The notes under the pieces were generated by a model, which saw nothing but the letters and a program-made list of their open reading frames with translations, was not told the DNA's origin and ran no database searches. A stretch of 64,000 nt of DNA from Levilactobacillus zymae (lineage in GTDB: Bacteria; Bacillota; Bacilli; Lactobacillales; Lactobacillaceae): the NCBI RefSeq assembly GCF_032190635.1, contig NZ_JAVLAS010000001.1, positions 930,001 to 994,000 on the forward strand, read 5' to 3'. The position numbers and the translations under genes were made by a program. Positions 36,015 through 45,306 of the stretch are shown here, one piece after another (positions within the stretch are counted from its first letter, which is position 1; every line of letters begins with the position of its first letter).

Positions 36015-36300
36015 TATAAGAGTGCGTCCAGGGGCGGTCAGCGGGTGAGCATTAACGCCATTGTGGTGATTAGCCCGGGCCTGGCTAATTGCCAAAATGG
36101 GGTTAAGCGGAACCCGTTGCCCCTGGAAAGCACGTTTTGGCTATGGTAGCGGAGAAGCTGAGGTTAATTGCCACCCTAGTGGCCTTAAGCGGAACCGGCT
36201 GCCCGTCAGGAACACGTTTCGGCTACGGTAATGGATAAGTCGGGGATAGCCGCCAACGCGAGCAGGATTAAGCGGAGTCGATTTTAGCCCCAGTCGACCA
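36015..36300. repeat. Structured intergenic repeat, locus 1 (three modules)
   Basis: Begins right after the SRP RNA terminator. The 112-bp core (36022-36133) has 8 differences by my count from 59683-59794. It folds back on itself: GTGC/GCAC and CCAGGGGC/GCCCCTGG at the ends, CATTGTGG/CCAAAATG inside, ATTAGCC (36069-36075)/GGCTAAT (36083-36089) at the tip. Two more degenerate modules follow; TTAAGCGG recurs at 36103, 36185 and 36268 (period 82-83). No reading frame or transposase. I do not recognise the family. The remaining 36301-36539 holds the dnaX promoter and nothing else I recognise. Confidence 0.85.
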
Positions 36301-36460
36301 TAGCAACGACCCGATTCTTTTTGTTGCGCGGCTTAACTTAATGGGAAGCGGGCCACGTTTTTAACCGTAATGTTTGCTATACTGGGGATAATGAACGGTT
36401 GTGGACGGAGTCACTTGACGGGTTAGGAGTTAAGTTCCCCTAAATTGGCTGGGCGAAGAC

Positions 36461-36490
36461 GTGACAGCACCCCCGGAAAAAGGCTATAAT
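36461..36490 (+). promoter_or_regulatory. dnaX promoter
   Basis: GTGACA (36461-36466), 18-bp spacer, perfect TATAAT (36485-36490), 49 bp before the start codon. Confidence 0.7.
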
Positions 36491-36539
36491 AGTGAGCAGC
36501 GAATTTTTAACGAATTAAAGGTAGAAAGGAACAGATGAT

Positions 36540-38351
36540 ATGGCGTATCAAGCACTTTATCGGGTCTGGCGACCGCAACGTTTCGACGATATGATCGGTC
36601 AGGAAGTCATCACCCGCACCCTCAAGAACGCGATTACCACCAATCAAATCAGTCACGCCTATCTGTTCGCCGGTCCGCGGGGAACCGGGAAGACTTCGGC
36701 CGCAAAGATTTTTGCTAAGGCCATTAACTGTCATCATCAACAGGACGGTGAGCCCTGCAACGAGTGCGAGACCTGCAAGGCCATCACGGCCGGGACGTTA
36801 AACGACGTGATCGAAATCGACGCGGCGTCCAACAACGGGGTCGAAGAGATTCGCGACATCCGCGATAAGGTCAAGTACGCACCCACGGTGGCCGATTACA
36901 AGGTCTACATTATCGATGAAGTGCATATGCTCTCGACCGGGGCGTTTAACGCGTTATTGAAAACCCTGGAAGAACCGCCGGCCAACGTCATCTTTATTCT
37001 GGCCACCACCGAACCGCACAAGATTCCGGCGACCATTATTTCACGGGTCCAGCGGTTCGATTTCAAACGCATCGCGGCCAGCGATAGCTATCAGCGGATG
37101 ACCTATATCCTGGATCAAAAGCACGTGACTTACGATGAACAGGCCATCAAAGTGATTGCCAAGGCCGCCGAAGGGGGAATGCGCGACGCCCTGAGCATCT
37201 TAGACCAGGCGCTCTCCTTCGGGGATAATGAGATTACCTTGGATAACGCGCTTTTGGTTACCGGAAGCGTCACCCACGAGTTACTTGCAACCTACGTCCA
37301 ACAGGTTTTAAGCGGTGATACCAAGGCGGCATTGGCGACACTCCAATCGGTCTTAGAGGCTGGTAAGGACGCCGAACGCTTCACCGAAGACATTATTAGC
37401 TATGCGCGGGACCTGTTGCTGTATCAACAAGCCCCCAAGCTGGTGGAAGAAGCCGAGATGGGCAGTGTCAGCGATGCTTTCCAAGCGCTGGCCGCCAAGA
37501 CCCCAGCGGCGACCATGTATGCCATGATTAACGAACTTAACGCCATTCAACAGCAGATGCGCTTTACCACGCATCCCGACGTTTACCTGGAAATTCTGAC
37601 CATTAAGTTGGCCGAGATTGGGCGGACGCAGGGCGCAAGTGCCAGTCCAGCTGCGGTCCCAACCGGTGAGACGCCTAGTACCCCGGCCGCGGCTGATGCG
37701 GTCACGGCGTTGCAACATCAGGTGGATCAGCTCAAGGTCGCCGTGCAACAATTGGAACAATCTCCGGTGGCTAAACCCGCTGCGCGGCCTGCGGTGAAAC
37801 CGCGAGTGAACGCGACGCGGACCCAGGAGGTTAACCTCGCCAAGATCAATCCGGTCTTGGGCGCGGCAACCCGGGAAAAACTCAATCAGCTCCAGGAGGT
37901 TTGGCCGGACCTGTTGAACAGTCTGACCGTCACCCAGCGGGCCGTGATGAAGGTGTCCCAGCCCGTTGCGGCGGCTGATTCCGGGGTTATCGTAGCGTTC
38001 GACTATTCGTTTTTGTACCAGAAGGCCACGACGGATCAGGAATTAACCGATGCGTTGGAAAATGGGCTGGACCGAATGGTGGGGACGGCACTACCGATTG
38101 TGTTCGTGCCCAAAGACCAGTGGCCGGAGATTCGTAAGAATTATTTGGCTGCACACAAGGGTGAATTGAAGGCCCATGCGGGGGGACAACCGGCAGCGGG
38201 TCCAGTGGGCCCAACGTCGGCGGCCCCAGCAACTGGGACCCCGGACACGGCCCCTACCGATACGGGGCCGCAGCCGCCGCAGGACAACCCCGTGGTGACT
38301 AAAGCCGAGGAACTTTTTGGTAAGGATATTGTTGATATCAAAACTGATTAA
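36540..38351 (+). CDS. dnaX: DNA polymerase III subunits gamma/tau
   Basis: 603 aa clamp-loader ATPase. N-terminal AAA+ domain with Walker [18 protein letters not shown] (about 45-61), C4 zinc module ([16 protein letters not shown]), Walker [14 protein letters not shown]-like arginine finger in SRVQRFDF. The Ala/Pro-rich linkers (about 370-440 and 540-580) precede and follow the tau-type C-terminal region. No frameshift slippery site is seen, as usual in Firmicutes. ATG 36540. First gene of dnaX-ebfC-recR-yaaL. Confidence 0.96.
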   Translation: MAYQALYRVWRPQRFDDMIGQEVITRTLKNAITTNQISHAYLFAGPRGTGKTSAAKIFAKAINCHHQQDGEPCNECETCKAITAGTLNDVIEIDAASNNGVEEIRDIRDKVKYAPTVADYKVYIIDEVHMLSTGAFNALLKTLEEPPANVIFILATTEPHKIPATIISRVQRFDFKRIAASDSYQRMTYILDQKHVTYDEQAIKVIAKAAEGGMRDALSILDQALSFGDNEITLDNALLVTGSVTHELLATYVQQVLSGDTKAALATLQSVLEAGKDAERFTEDIISYARDLLLYQQAPKLVEEAEMGSVSDAFQALAAKTPAATMYAMINELNAIQQQMRFTTHPDVYLEILTIKLAEIGRTQGASASPAAVPTGETPSTPAAADAVTALQHQVDQLKVAVQQLEQSPVAKPAARPAVKPRVNATRTQEVNLAKINPVLGAATREKLNQLQEVWPDLLNSLTVTQRAVMKVSQPVAAADSGVIVAFDYSFLYQKATTDQELTDALENGLDRMVGTALPIVFVPKDQWPEIRKNYLAAHKGELKAHAGGQPAAGPVGPTSAAPATGTPDTAPTDTGPQPPQDNPVVTKAEELFGKDIVDIKTD

Positions 38352-38371
38352 ATTTGAAGGGATGGATGACC

Positions 38372-38698
38372 ATGCGGAACATGGGCAATATGGGTAACAT
38401 GGGTAGTATGATGAAACAAATGCGGCAAATGCAAAAGAAGATGGCGGAGGACCAAGCTGAATTAAATGCGCAAACCTTCACCGGCACCTCACCAGACGAC
38501 ATGGTGAAGGCGACCTTTACCGGGGAACGGAAGATGACGGACTTGACCATCAAGCCCGAAGCCATCGATCCGGACGATCCCGATATGTTAGCCGACTTGG
38601 TTGTGGCGGCCGTAAACGACGCTCTGGGTCAAGTCGAGGCCCAAACTAAGCAAACTTTAGGCAAATACACCCAGGGGATGAACATCCCCGGCATGTAA
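38372..38698 (+). CDS. ebfC: Nucleoid-associated protein, YbaB/EbfC family
   Basis: 108 aa dimeric DNA-binding protein. The N-terminus is a Met/Asn/Gly repeat ([17 protein letters not shown]) running into the amphipathic helix, then the conserved core [32 protein letters not shown] (in part). Start ATG 38372, nine bases after AAGGGA; other Met codons at 38354-38366 are closer to or before the RBS. Between dnaX and recR as in nearly all bacteria. Confidence 0.93.
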   Translation: MRNMGNMGNMGSMMKQMRQMQKKMAEDQAELNAQTFTGTSPDDMVKATFTGERKMTDLTIKPEAIDPDDPDMLADLVVAAVNDALGQVEAQTKQTLGKYTQGMNIPGM

Positions 38699-38731
38699 GC
38701 CACTCACGAGTTAAGTTGAAAGGACGAGACT

Positions 38732-39331
38732 ATGCAGTATCCAGAACCTATTGCGCAGCTGATTGATAGTTACATGAAGCTCCCCGGCATCGGGCAAAAG
38801 TCGGCCACGCGGTTGGCGTTTTTTACCATTGATATGGCGCAAGATGACGTGACGGCGTTTTCTAAGGCCCTCATCTCGGCGAAACGGGATCTGCACTTTT
38901 GTTCGATTTGTGGCAATATCACCGAAAGTGATCCGTGTACCATCTGTGCCGATAAGACCCGTGATCAATCGCACGTCTTGGTGGTTGAACAGGCTAAGGA
39001 TATCATGGTGATGGAACGCATGAAGGAGTACCACGGCCTGTACCACGTCTTACACGGGGTCATGTCGCCAATCGAGGGTAAGGGACCGGAAGACTTGAAT
39101 ATCACCAGTCTGATTAACCGGCTGCAGAAGAACCCGGCGATTAAGGAAGTCATTATTGCCACTAATGCGACGCCGGAAGGGGAAGCCACGGCCATGTACC
39201 TGTCGCGGTTGATCAAGCCGGCAGGTATCAAGGTCACCCGGTTGGCTCACGGCTTGTCCGTCGGGAGCGATATTGAATACGCTGATGAGATGACGTTATT
39301 TAAGGCCGTCGAGGGCCGGACCGAGATGTAA
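38732..39331 (+). CDS. recR: Recombination mediator RecR
   Basis: 199 aa. Works with RecO and RecF to load RecA at gaps. Helix-hairpin-helix ([15 protein letters not shown]), C4 zinc finger ([16 protein letters not shown]), Toprim domain ([14 protein letters not shown]...) and Walker-like C-terminus ([20 protein letters not shown]). Complete length. Confidence 0.97.
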   Translation: MQYPEPIAQLIDSYMKLPGIGQKSATRLAFFTIDMAQDDVTAFSKALISAKRDLHFCSICGNITESDPCTICADKTRDQSHVLVVEQAKDIMVMERMKEYHGLYHVLHGVMSPIEGKGPEDLNITSLINRLQKNPAIKEVIIATNATPEGEATAMYLSRLIKPAGIKVTRLAHGLSVGSDIEYADEMTLFKAVEGRTEM

Positions 39332-39344
39332 GGAGGTTATACCC

Positions 39345-39608
39345 ATGTTTGGACAGAAAAAGCGAAAGCAGCAACGCCACTTGAAGGCCTTGCGCAGCAC
39401 GTATGATGACCAGCTTTTGGCGGAAATTGATGCCGCTAAGGATAACTGGGATCACGCCAAGCAGACCCAAGAGGCCATTGCCGATGCCGATAACGAAATG
39501 ACGGCTAATACGGCATTGGCCCGCCAGGTTTACCTCTTCTTATACCGGGAGGCCCGGCGGCGTAACGTCCGCAGCAAGCACATTGCGGCGACAGTATTTC
39601 AGGATTAA
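39345..39608 (+). CDS. yaaL: YaaL family protein (DUF2508)
   Basis: 87 aa, acidic and helical; function unknown, always found behind recR in bacilli and lactobacilli. Sequence starts MFGQKKRKQQRHLKALRST, with a coiled-coil-like middle. ATG after AAGGAGG. The last 18 bases of the gene, with its stop codon, are part of a 19-bp tandem duplication. This is the last gene before the EPS operon. Confidence 0.88.
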   Translation: MFGQKKRKQQRHLKALRSTYDDQLLAEIDAAKDNWDHAKQTQEAIADADNEMTANTALARQVYLFLYREARRRNVRSKHIAATVFQD

Positions 39609-39628
39609 TACAGTATTTCAGGATTAAT
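39591..39628. repeat. Perfect 19-bp tandem duplication across the yaaL stop codon
   Basis: ACAGTATTTCAGGATTAAT occurs at 39591-39609 and again at 39610-39628 without a mismatch. The first copy includes the yaaL stop (39606-39608). Confidence 0.9.
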
Positions 39629-39654
39629 AATGAAGTGATGCGATTTTTGCGTCG

Positions 39655-39700
39655 AAAGCCGGTTGGCCAGCCCTAGGGGTTGGTCAACCGGCTTTTTTTT
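39655..39700 (+). terminator. Terminator of the dnaX-yaaL operon
   Basis: AAGCCGGTTGGCCAGCCC pairs with GGGTTGGTCAACCGGCTT with few mismatches; eight T follow. A second AAGCCGGCTTT occurs at 39714. Confidence 0.92.
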
Positions 39701-39800
39701 CGGTAAACTAACTAAGCCGGCTTTCTTTACGGTATTAATCATGTTACGGTGGATGCAGAAAACAAAAAGTTATGTGTAAGAATAATTAGGGGGGCATTCA

Positions 39801-40940
39801 ATGGTCAGAAAACGGGTTTTAGCGGTACTGGGGGGGCTGATGCTCCTGTTGCTCCTCGGGGGATGTCGGAGTCGGCCCCAAACCATGGCGGCCCCCCGAC
39901 AGTCACCCCAGGCGTTTATTGAAACCGATGAAGTTCTACATACGAAGACGGATCGCCGCCACCAGGCCGCACTAGCTACCTTTGTGACTAAGCGGTTGGT
40001 GACCCAAGACGGCATCTATACCAACTACGTGGATACTGCCACGCGGCGGGCCGGCAGTGCGACCGGCCACGAAATGTTGAGTGAATCGGCGGGACTGTGG
40101 CTGATCTATCTGGCTCGACATCACCAATTTGCGGCGTTTCGCCAGTTTTACCGGGCGACGGCCAAGACCTTTGGCGACCACGGCCAGTTTAGCTACCGGT
40201 ACGATCCGCGTAGCCGGAAGCGCTTTGCGGTCAATGCCACGTTAGATGATTTACGGATCATCAAGGCACTCAATATCTATGATGCATTGACCCAGACGAC
40301 GCGTTATCGCCAAGTGGCCGCTAATCACTTTGCGGCGCTTAAGGCGGGAGCCCTTAAGGACGGTAAGGTTTACGACTACTACAATCCCCAGATAGGCCAG
40401 ACGGCTCAGACTAGCAGTCTGGCCTATCTGGACTTTAAGACGCTAGGCTTTTACGAACGGGGAAGTGCTAGCGGGCGTAAGGCTTATCGTGAGTAGCTGA
40501 AGGTGGTTCGGGGCGGCTATTTGGGCGACGTTTTTCCGTTGTATGCGGCTAGCTTTAATTGGACGCACCTCACTTATAGCGATCGGAACTTGAATACGTC
40601 CGAAGCGCTCGAAACCCTGTTACATCTAGCCCAGATTGGCAAGCTCAAAGCGGCCAGTCGGGGTTGGCTGCAACAGCAGATTAAGGATCGAAAGCTCTAT
40701 AACGGGTACACCACTGCCGGGAGCATCAGTGATTCGGGGCAGTCAGCGGCGAATTATGCGCTAGCCGCCATGATTTTTGCGACGGTCAACGATCGGGCCA
40801 ACTACCACCGGGCGATGGCCCTAGTCTGGCAGGATCAGGTCACCAGCCACGTGGCGATTCAGGGGGGGATTGGTCATGCGCAGAGCGGCCAAAGCTATTC
40901 TTTTAATAACTTGACGGCGTTGAATGCGGCTGATTATTAA
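39801..40940 (+). pseudogene. GH8-type glycoside hydrolase lipoprotein, interrupted by an in-frame amber stop
   Basis: Two open segments (39801-40496 and 40497-40940) are in the same frame, split only by TAG 40494-40496 (KAYRE-stop-LKVVRGGYLGDVFPLY). Together they make 379 residues, the normal size of these enzymes. Lipobox LLGGC (Cys about 22). A GH8-like donor Glu in MLSESAGLWL (about 95) and an acid in NATLDDLRIIKAL (about 149-150) fit the family. Homologues such as Listeria PssZ cleave the operon's own exopolysaccharide. Either a recent nonsense mutation (CAG to TAG is one step) or readthrough. First gene of the EPS operon; assignment to GH8 is by motif only. Confidence 0.8.
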
Positions 40941-40968
40941 TGATTATTTTTACGAGGAGGGGAGCAAC

Positions 40969-42456
40969 GTGTCATCAATCCAATTAGTCAGTCGGCGGGG
41001 GCTCCGGTGGTTATCACCGGCGATTTTTGCCATGTTGTTAGCCGCCATCGTGGTGGGCGGTTTGTTGTTTATCGCGCCCATTCACGGCTTAGCCGACAAC
41101 GGTGGTTTTGCGCAAACGTTAGCTAATAACGGGTTATATCCACTCACCGGTTACCAGACGGTGGGCTATCTCAATCCTCGGTTGGGGTTAATGCGTTACT
41201 ACGACGAGGTTCGGGCGACGGGGTTGGGTGGGTTCTCATCGCAACGATTATTTGTGGGACTGGCCATCGGGTTGAATAAACTTTTCTTTAGTGCGAGTCA
41301 GTTTGATTTACGTTTTTTGGGATTAGTCTATTACCTGCCTTTCGTGGGGGCGGTAGGCTTGCTAACCCGGGCGTTGACGCAACCGTATCGACGGATTCGC
41401 AGCTACGTGCTAGCGGTGGTCATCGTATTGGTGTTTGCCGATACGTCGTTGACCCTGACCTTCAATTCCTTCTACGTAGCGCCCATTCTGTTGATTGCCG
41501 CCATGACCATGGTGGGGAGTTTACTGCTCTTACCACGAACCACGACTCACCGGGGGCGGTTGATGAGCCTGTACTTTTTCAGTGCGGCACTGCTGATTAC
41601 CAGCCAACCGCAAAATGCGACGTTGACGGTGAGTTACTTGATCATGGCCGTGGGGGGCTTCTTCGTCTTTCGCCATCCCGCCCAACGTCTGGGACTCGTG
41701 CTGGGGTTCACGGGGTTGGTGGTCTGCGGAGTGACCATGGCCTGGGCTTTGACGCCACAGCAACGGAGTATCAATCGTTATCAGGCCTTTACTCACGGAG
41801 TTTTGCACGACACCAAGGATCCGAGTCGTTCGTTGACCCGGCAGGGCGTGAGCCAGCAGTTTGCTCTGATGCGTGCAAACGACTACTACCCGGTTAGCTT
41901 TACCGAGTTGAGTCCGGATACCCGCTACGTCCGCCAGCATCTGACGCGTTACGTGGGGACTGGTTGGGTGCTAACCTACTACGTTCACCATTGGCGACAG
42001 TTACGGCAATTGCTTGACCAGGCGGCGGCTAACCTGATGGTCACCCAGGATAAATCGGTGGGAAACTACCCGCCCCACAGTGGCCACGCCCAGGGGGCCC
42101 AGGTGAAGTTCTTTACTCTGGCCAGTACGACGGCCGGGGCCTTCTTCCCCCGGCGGTTCGCGTTCGATGCGTTGTTGGTGATCGCCCTGGTCTTGGTCTT
42201 TGGCGTCGGGGCCTATAACGACTTACGCCAACAGCGAACCTACGGGGTGGTGCGGTTCTTTCTGGTAGCGGGCTTGTTACTGAACCTCTTGTTGGTGCCG
42301 CTACTGGTCATTTTAACTACCGGGATGACCAACTTGACGCAGAACCTTCTTTTGGCCCCCATCAGCTTAAACTTAGCGTTATTGATTCTGGTGGCGGATC
42401 TCTTGAATCACCGTCTCTGGCACGTGGACGATCGGCAGGTGATTGACGATGACTAG
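40969..42456 (+). CDS. Polytopic membrane protein of the EPS operon (PssA-like, WsfD-type)
   Basis: 495 aa with about eleven membrane segments and one large extracytoplasmic loop (about 250-390) that contains a conserved Ala/Asp/Asn-rich region (LADNGGFAQTLANN near the start). Similar in layout to glycan-associated membrane proteins encoded first in Listeria pss operons; function unproven. GTG 40969 after GAGGAGGGG; ATG 40924 would overlap the upstream gene and has no RBS. Overlaps the next gene by 8 bases. Confidence 0.7.
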   Translation: MSSIQLVSRRGLRWLSPAIFAMLLAAIVVGGLLFIAPIHGLADNGGFAQTLANNGLYPLTGYQTVGYLNPRLGLMRYYDEVRATGLGGFSSQRLFVGLAIGLNKLFFSASQFDLRFLGLVYYLPFVGAVGLLTRALTQPYRRIRSYVLAVVIVLVFADTSLTLTFNSFYVAPILLIAAMTMVGSLLLLPRTTTHRGRLMSLYFFSAALLITSQPQNATLTVSYLIMAVGGFFVFRHPAQRLGLVLGFTGLVVCGVTMAWALTPQQRSINRYQAFTHGVLHDTKDPSRSLTRQGVSQQFALMRANDYYPVSFTELSPDTRYVRQHLTRYVGTGWVLTYYVHHWRQLRQLLDQAAANLMVTQDKSVGNYPPHSGHAQGAQVKFFTLASTTAGAFFPRRFAFDALLVIALVLVFGVGAYNDLRQQRTYGVVRFFLVAGLLLNLLLVPLLVILTTGMTNLTQNLLLAPISLNLALLILVADLLNHRLWHVDDRQVIDDD

Positions 42457-44020
42457 ACGTGACTGGGGCTTGGTCGGCCTAGTCGTCGGCTTATTGTTGG
42501 GACTGGTCTTTGTGACTGGGTCCGTGGCCCACGCCCAATCCCAGATTAAGACGCAGCGGGTCCTCATCGTCTACGATGCCCGTAATCCACGGGCGGGTGG
42601 ACCGGCTAAGATTGCCACGTTACAGCGGTTACTGGCGGGCGTCGGGGTGCCGACCCAGACCGAAGCGTTAAGCGACTACCATGCCGGTCAATTGACTACC
42701 CAGAAATATCAGGGGGTGGTCACGTTGGTCGACTGGCCGTCCGGTCACGGCCATAACGCGGCGTTTACTAGGGACCGGGACCGCTTCACGGGACGGCAGT
42801 TACATATTGGTCAAAACTTGAGTCCCACGGAAGCCCGCCACCTTCACGTGACGCCGAAAACGCGATACCACCAACAGTTCACGCTGCGTGCAGGAAACAG
42901 TTGGCAACTCTTGCCGTTTAGCGAAAATCTGATGGTGTTACCGGGGCAAACGGATCACCAGTTGGGCCAATTACAAGCTCAGGGCACCGACCGGACGACC
43001 TACGCCTACGGAACGGTGCGGGGCCGTTACGGGTACTTGCCGTATCTGGCCAACGATGGTCTGAGTCTAATTCTAGCCATGCGGACGGTGGCCACGCTGT
43101 TCCAGCAAACGGGGAGCCAGCGACCGTTATTAACGATTACCGGGATAACGCCGTATAGTGACTTGCGCCGGCTACGCCAGTTGGGCCGACAATTAGCGGC
43201 CGCTAACATTCCGTTTGCAATTAGCACCACCACCGTGGCCAATAACACGGCACTACAGGGCTTCAGTGCGTTTACCAAAACCTTGCGGGCCATCGAACGG
43301 GATAACGGGGTGATTTTTCTCCAAACGCCGACGGTCCACGCCACGGATGCCCAGAGTGGTAACACGTTGGAACAGTTAATGGTGGCGCAGTTGAATCAAC
43401 TGGGCCAACGTCAGGTGATTCCGGTGGGACTCAGCGCGCCGGCATATTGGAACCAGGATAAGTTGTTACGGCGCCATGGCCTCCAACGGGCTAGTGACGT
43501 CTTGTTGTTGCCCAACCCGACCGGACCGGTCTACGCCCAACGGGATAATTTGGGTGCAACCTACGAGAGAACCTGGTTTGGCCTATCGTTGCGGTCGTTG
43601 CAGACCCAACGCGACGGCCAACTCACGCCGGATCAATTGGCCCTCCCGACGGCCATCACCACGCCCATGCCGACCTCGGCACGGCAGTTAGCGGCTACGT
43701 TGCGCCAGATCAAAGCGTTACCCGTCACCTGGTATGATCCGCAGCAACGGTTGCAAACCAGCTTAACCAGTGCTTCGGCGACCTTTGCCTATCGCCGGGG
43801 AACCTACTTGCTGAATGGACAAGCCGTCACGATTGGCGAAGAAGCGACGGGTGTCCCACGTTACCGGTTCACCCGTAAGAATAAGGTGGTCCTAGGCAAT
43901 TACTTTAAGTATCAGGGCTGGGCGCTACTGATTTTCTTTACCGGCACCACGGTGGTGTTAGTCACGTTTCTGGTGGTGGGCCGGCGGATCTACCGGCGAA
44001 AGTTTATGCGCCAACGGTAG
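42449..44020 (+). CDS. DUF2334-like (polysaccharide deacetylase-fold) exported membrane protein of the EPS operon
   Basis: 523 aa. N-terminal signal/anchor (LVGLVVGLLLGLVFVTGSVAHA), long external domain, C-terminal membrane helix (GWALLIFFTGTTVVLVTFLVVG, in part) and basic tail. The segment ITGITPYSDLRRLRQLGRQL then IPFAIST matches the DUF2334 pattern of a TIM-barrel deacetylase-like fold, but clear metal ligands are not seen. Start ATG 42449 lies inside the previous gene's end; AGGTGA upstream. Would act on the polymer outside the membrane, by analogy with Listeria PssB. Confidence 0.68.
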   Translation: MTRRDWGLVGLVVGLLLGLVFVTGSVAHAQSQIKTQRVLIVYDARNPRAGGPAKIATLQRLLAGVGVPTQTEALSDYHAGQLTTQKYQGVVTLVDWPSGHGHNAAFTRDRDRFTGRQLHIGQNLSPTEARHLHVTPKTRYHQQFTLRAGNSWQLLPFSENLMVLPGQTDHQLGQLQAQGTDRTTYAYGTVRGRYGYLPYLANDGLSLILAMRTVATLFQQTGSQRPLLTITGITPYSDLRRLRQLGRQLAAANIPFAISTTTVANNTALQGFSAFTKTLRAIERDNGVIFLQTPTVHATDAQSGNTLEQLMVAQLNQLGQRQVIPVGLSAPAYWNQDKLLRRHGLQRASDVLLLPNPTGPVYAQRDNLGATYERTWFGLSLRSLQTQRDGQLTPDQLALPTAITTPMPTSARQLAATLRQIKALPVTWYDPQQRLQTSLTSASATFAYRRGTYLLNGQAVTIGEEATGVPRYRFTRKNKVVLGNYFKYQGWALLIFFTGTTVVLVTFLVVGRRIYRRKFMRQR

Positions 44021-44052
44021 GGTGCGGGCGTCCAGTTTATAAAGGAGCGGTT

Positions 44053-45306
44053 ATGAGTATTTTAGATGTCTTTGTCTTTATTGCGATTCTGGCCATCTGG
44101 GGCATCCTGGTGGTGAACCTGATCTTGACTATGGCCGGTTACACCCAGTACCTGAAGGATGTGCGCACACCCGCACCGGAATTACCGGCGGTGCCACCGT
44201 TCGTGACCATCATGGTCCCCGCCCATAACGAGGGGGTGGTGATTGTTAAAACGGTGCTGGCGTTGCTGAACTTCGACTACCCCCATGACCGGTACGAAAT
44301 TATCGTGATTAACGACAATTCCAGTGATAATTCGGCTGAGTTGTTGGCCCGGATTCAGGCGACCTATCCTCAGCGAAACCTGGAAGTGATCAACACGGAT
44401 AAGCAAACAGGGGGGAAGGGAAAATCCAACGCCCTCAACATCGCCCTCAAGCAGGCGAAGGGAAGCATCATTTCGGTCTATGATGCGGATAATACGCCCG
44501 AACGTCCGGCGTTACGGATTCTGGTCGCCGAGTTATTGCAAAACGATCAGTATGGCGCCGTTATCGGTAAGTTTCGGACGCGGAATAAAAACGCATCGTT
44601 GCTGACCCGGTTCATCAACGTTGAAACGCTGTCGTTTCAATGGATGGCGCAAGCCGGGCGATTACGGCTCTTCAAACTTTGTACGATTCCCGGGACCAAC
44701 TACGTGATTCGTCGTTCACTACTAGAACGCGTGGGGGGCTGGGACACCAAGGCCTTGGCCGAAGATACGGAAATCAGTTTTCGGATCTATCGCCTGGGGT
44801 ACCGGATTAATTTCCAGCCCAAGGCGGTGACCTGGGAGCAGGAACCGCAGACACTCGACGTTTGGTTTCACCAGCGCACCCGGTGGGTCAAGGGGAACAT
44901 TTACGTGATTTTAAAGAACTTGCCGCTGATTTTTCGGAAGACGGGCCGCGCGATTCGGTTCGATTTAATTTATTTTTTGTCGGTTTATTTCTTATTGATG
45001 ACGTCACTTTTGTTGTCCGATTCGGTCTTTGTCCTGTCGGTCGCGGGCGTCGCACATTCGAACTTACGGGGATTCAACAATACGCTGTGGCTGTTCGCCA
45101 TCGTCCTCTTCGTGATCAGCACGTTTGTGACGATTACCACGGAAAAGGGGGAGATGACGTTGAGCAATCTGCTCATCATTATTTTCATGTACGTGGTTTA
45201 CAGTCAGATGTGGTTAGCCGTCGCAGCATACGGAATGGTGGGGTATATTCGTGAACAAGTTTTTCATCAACAAGCAAAGTGGTATAAGACCAAGCGTTAC
45301 CAGTAA
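44053..45306 (+). CDS. Processive family 2 glycosyltransferase (BcsA/HasA-like, PssC-like)
   Basis: 417 aa. Polymerises a polysaccharide from nucleotide sugars and probably extrudes it. One N-terminal helix, cytosolic GT-A domain with VPAHNEG, NDNSSD, DxD-like YDADNTPE, the acceptor-binding region AEDTEISFR and the processivity motif QRTRWVKG, then about four C-terminal helices. There is no PilZ domain, so c-di-GMP control must come from another protein, consistent with the degenerate GGDEF gene two genes downstream. Product sugar unknown. Overlaps the next gene by 56 bases. Confidence 0.9.
   Translation: MSILDVFVFIAILAIWGILVVNLILTMAGYTQYLKDVRTPAPELPAVPPFVTIMVPAHNEGVVIVKTVLALLNFDYPHDRYEIIVINDNSSDNSAELLARIQATYPQRNLEVINTDKQTGGKGKSNALNIALKQAKGSIISVYDADNTPERPALRILVAELLQNDQYGAVIGKFRTRNKNASLLTRFINVETLSFQWMAQAGRLRLFKLCTIPGTNYVIRRSLLERVGGWDTKALAEDTEISFRIYRLGYRINFQPKAVTWEQEPQTLDVWFHQRTRWVKGNIYVILKNLPLIFRKTGRAIRFDLIYFLSVYFLLMTSLLLSDSVFVLSVAGVAHSNLRGFNNTLWLFAIVLFVISTFVTITTEKGEMTLSNLLIIIFMYVVYSQMWLAVAAYGMVGYIREQVFHQQAKWYKTKRYQ

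Noticed and set aside
36540..38351. Programmed frameshift in dnaX
   Set aside because: No A-rich slippery heptamer with a downstream hairpin was noticed, and the frame is continuous to the tau-like end.
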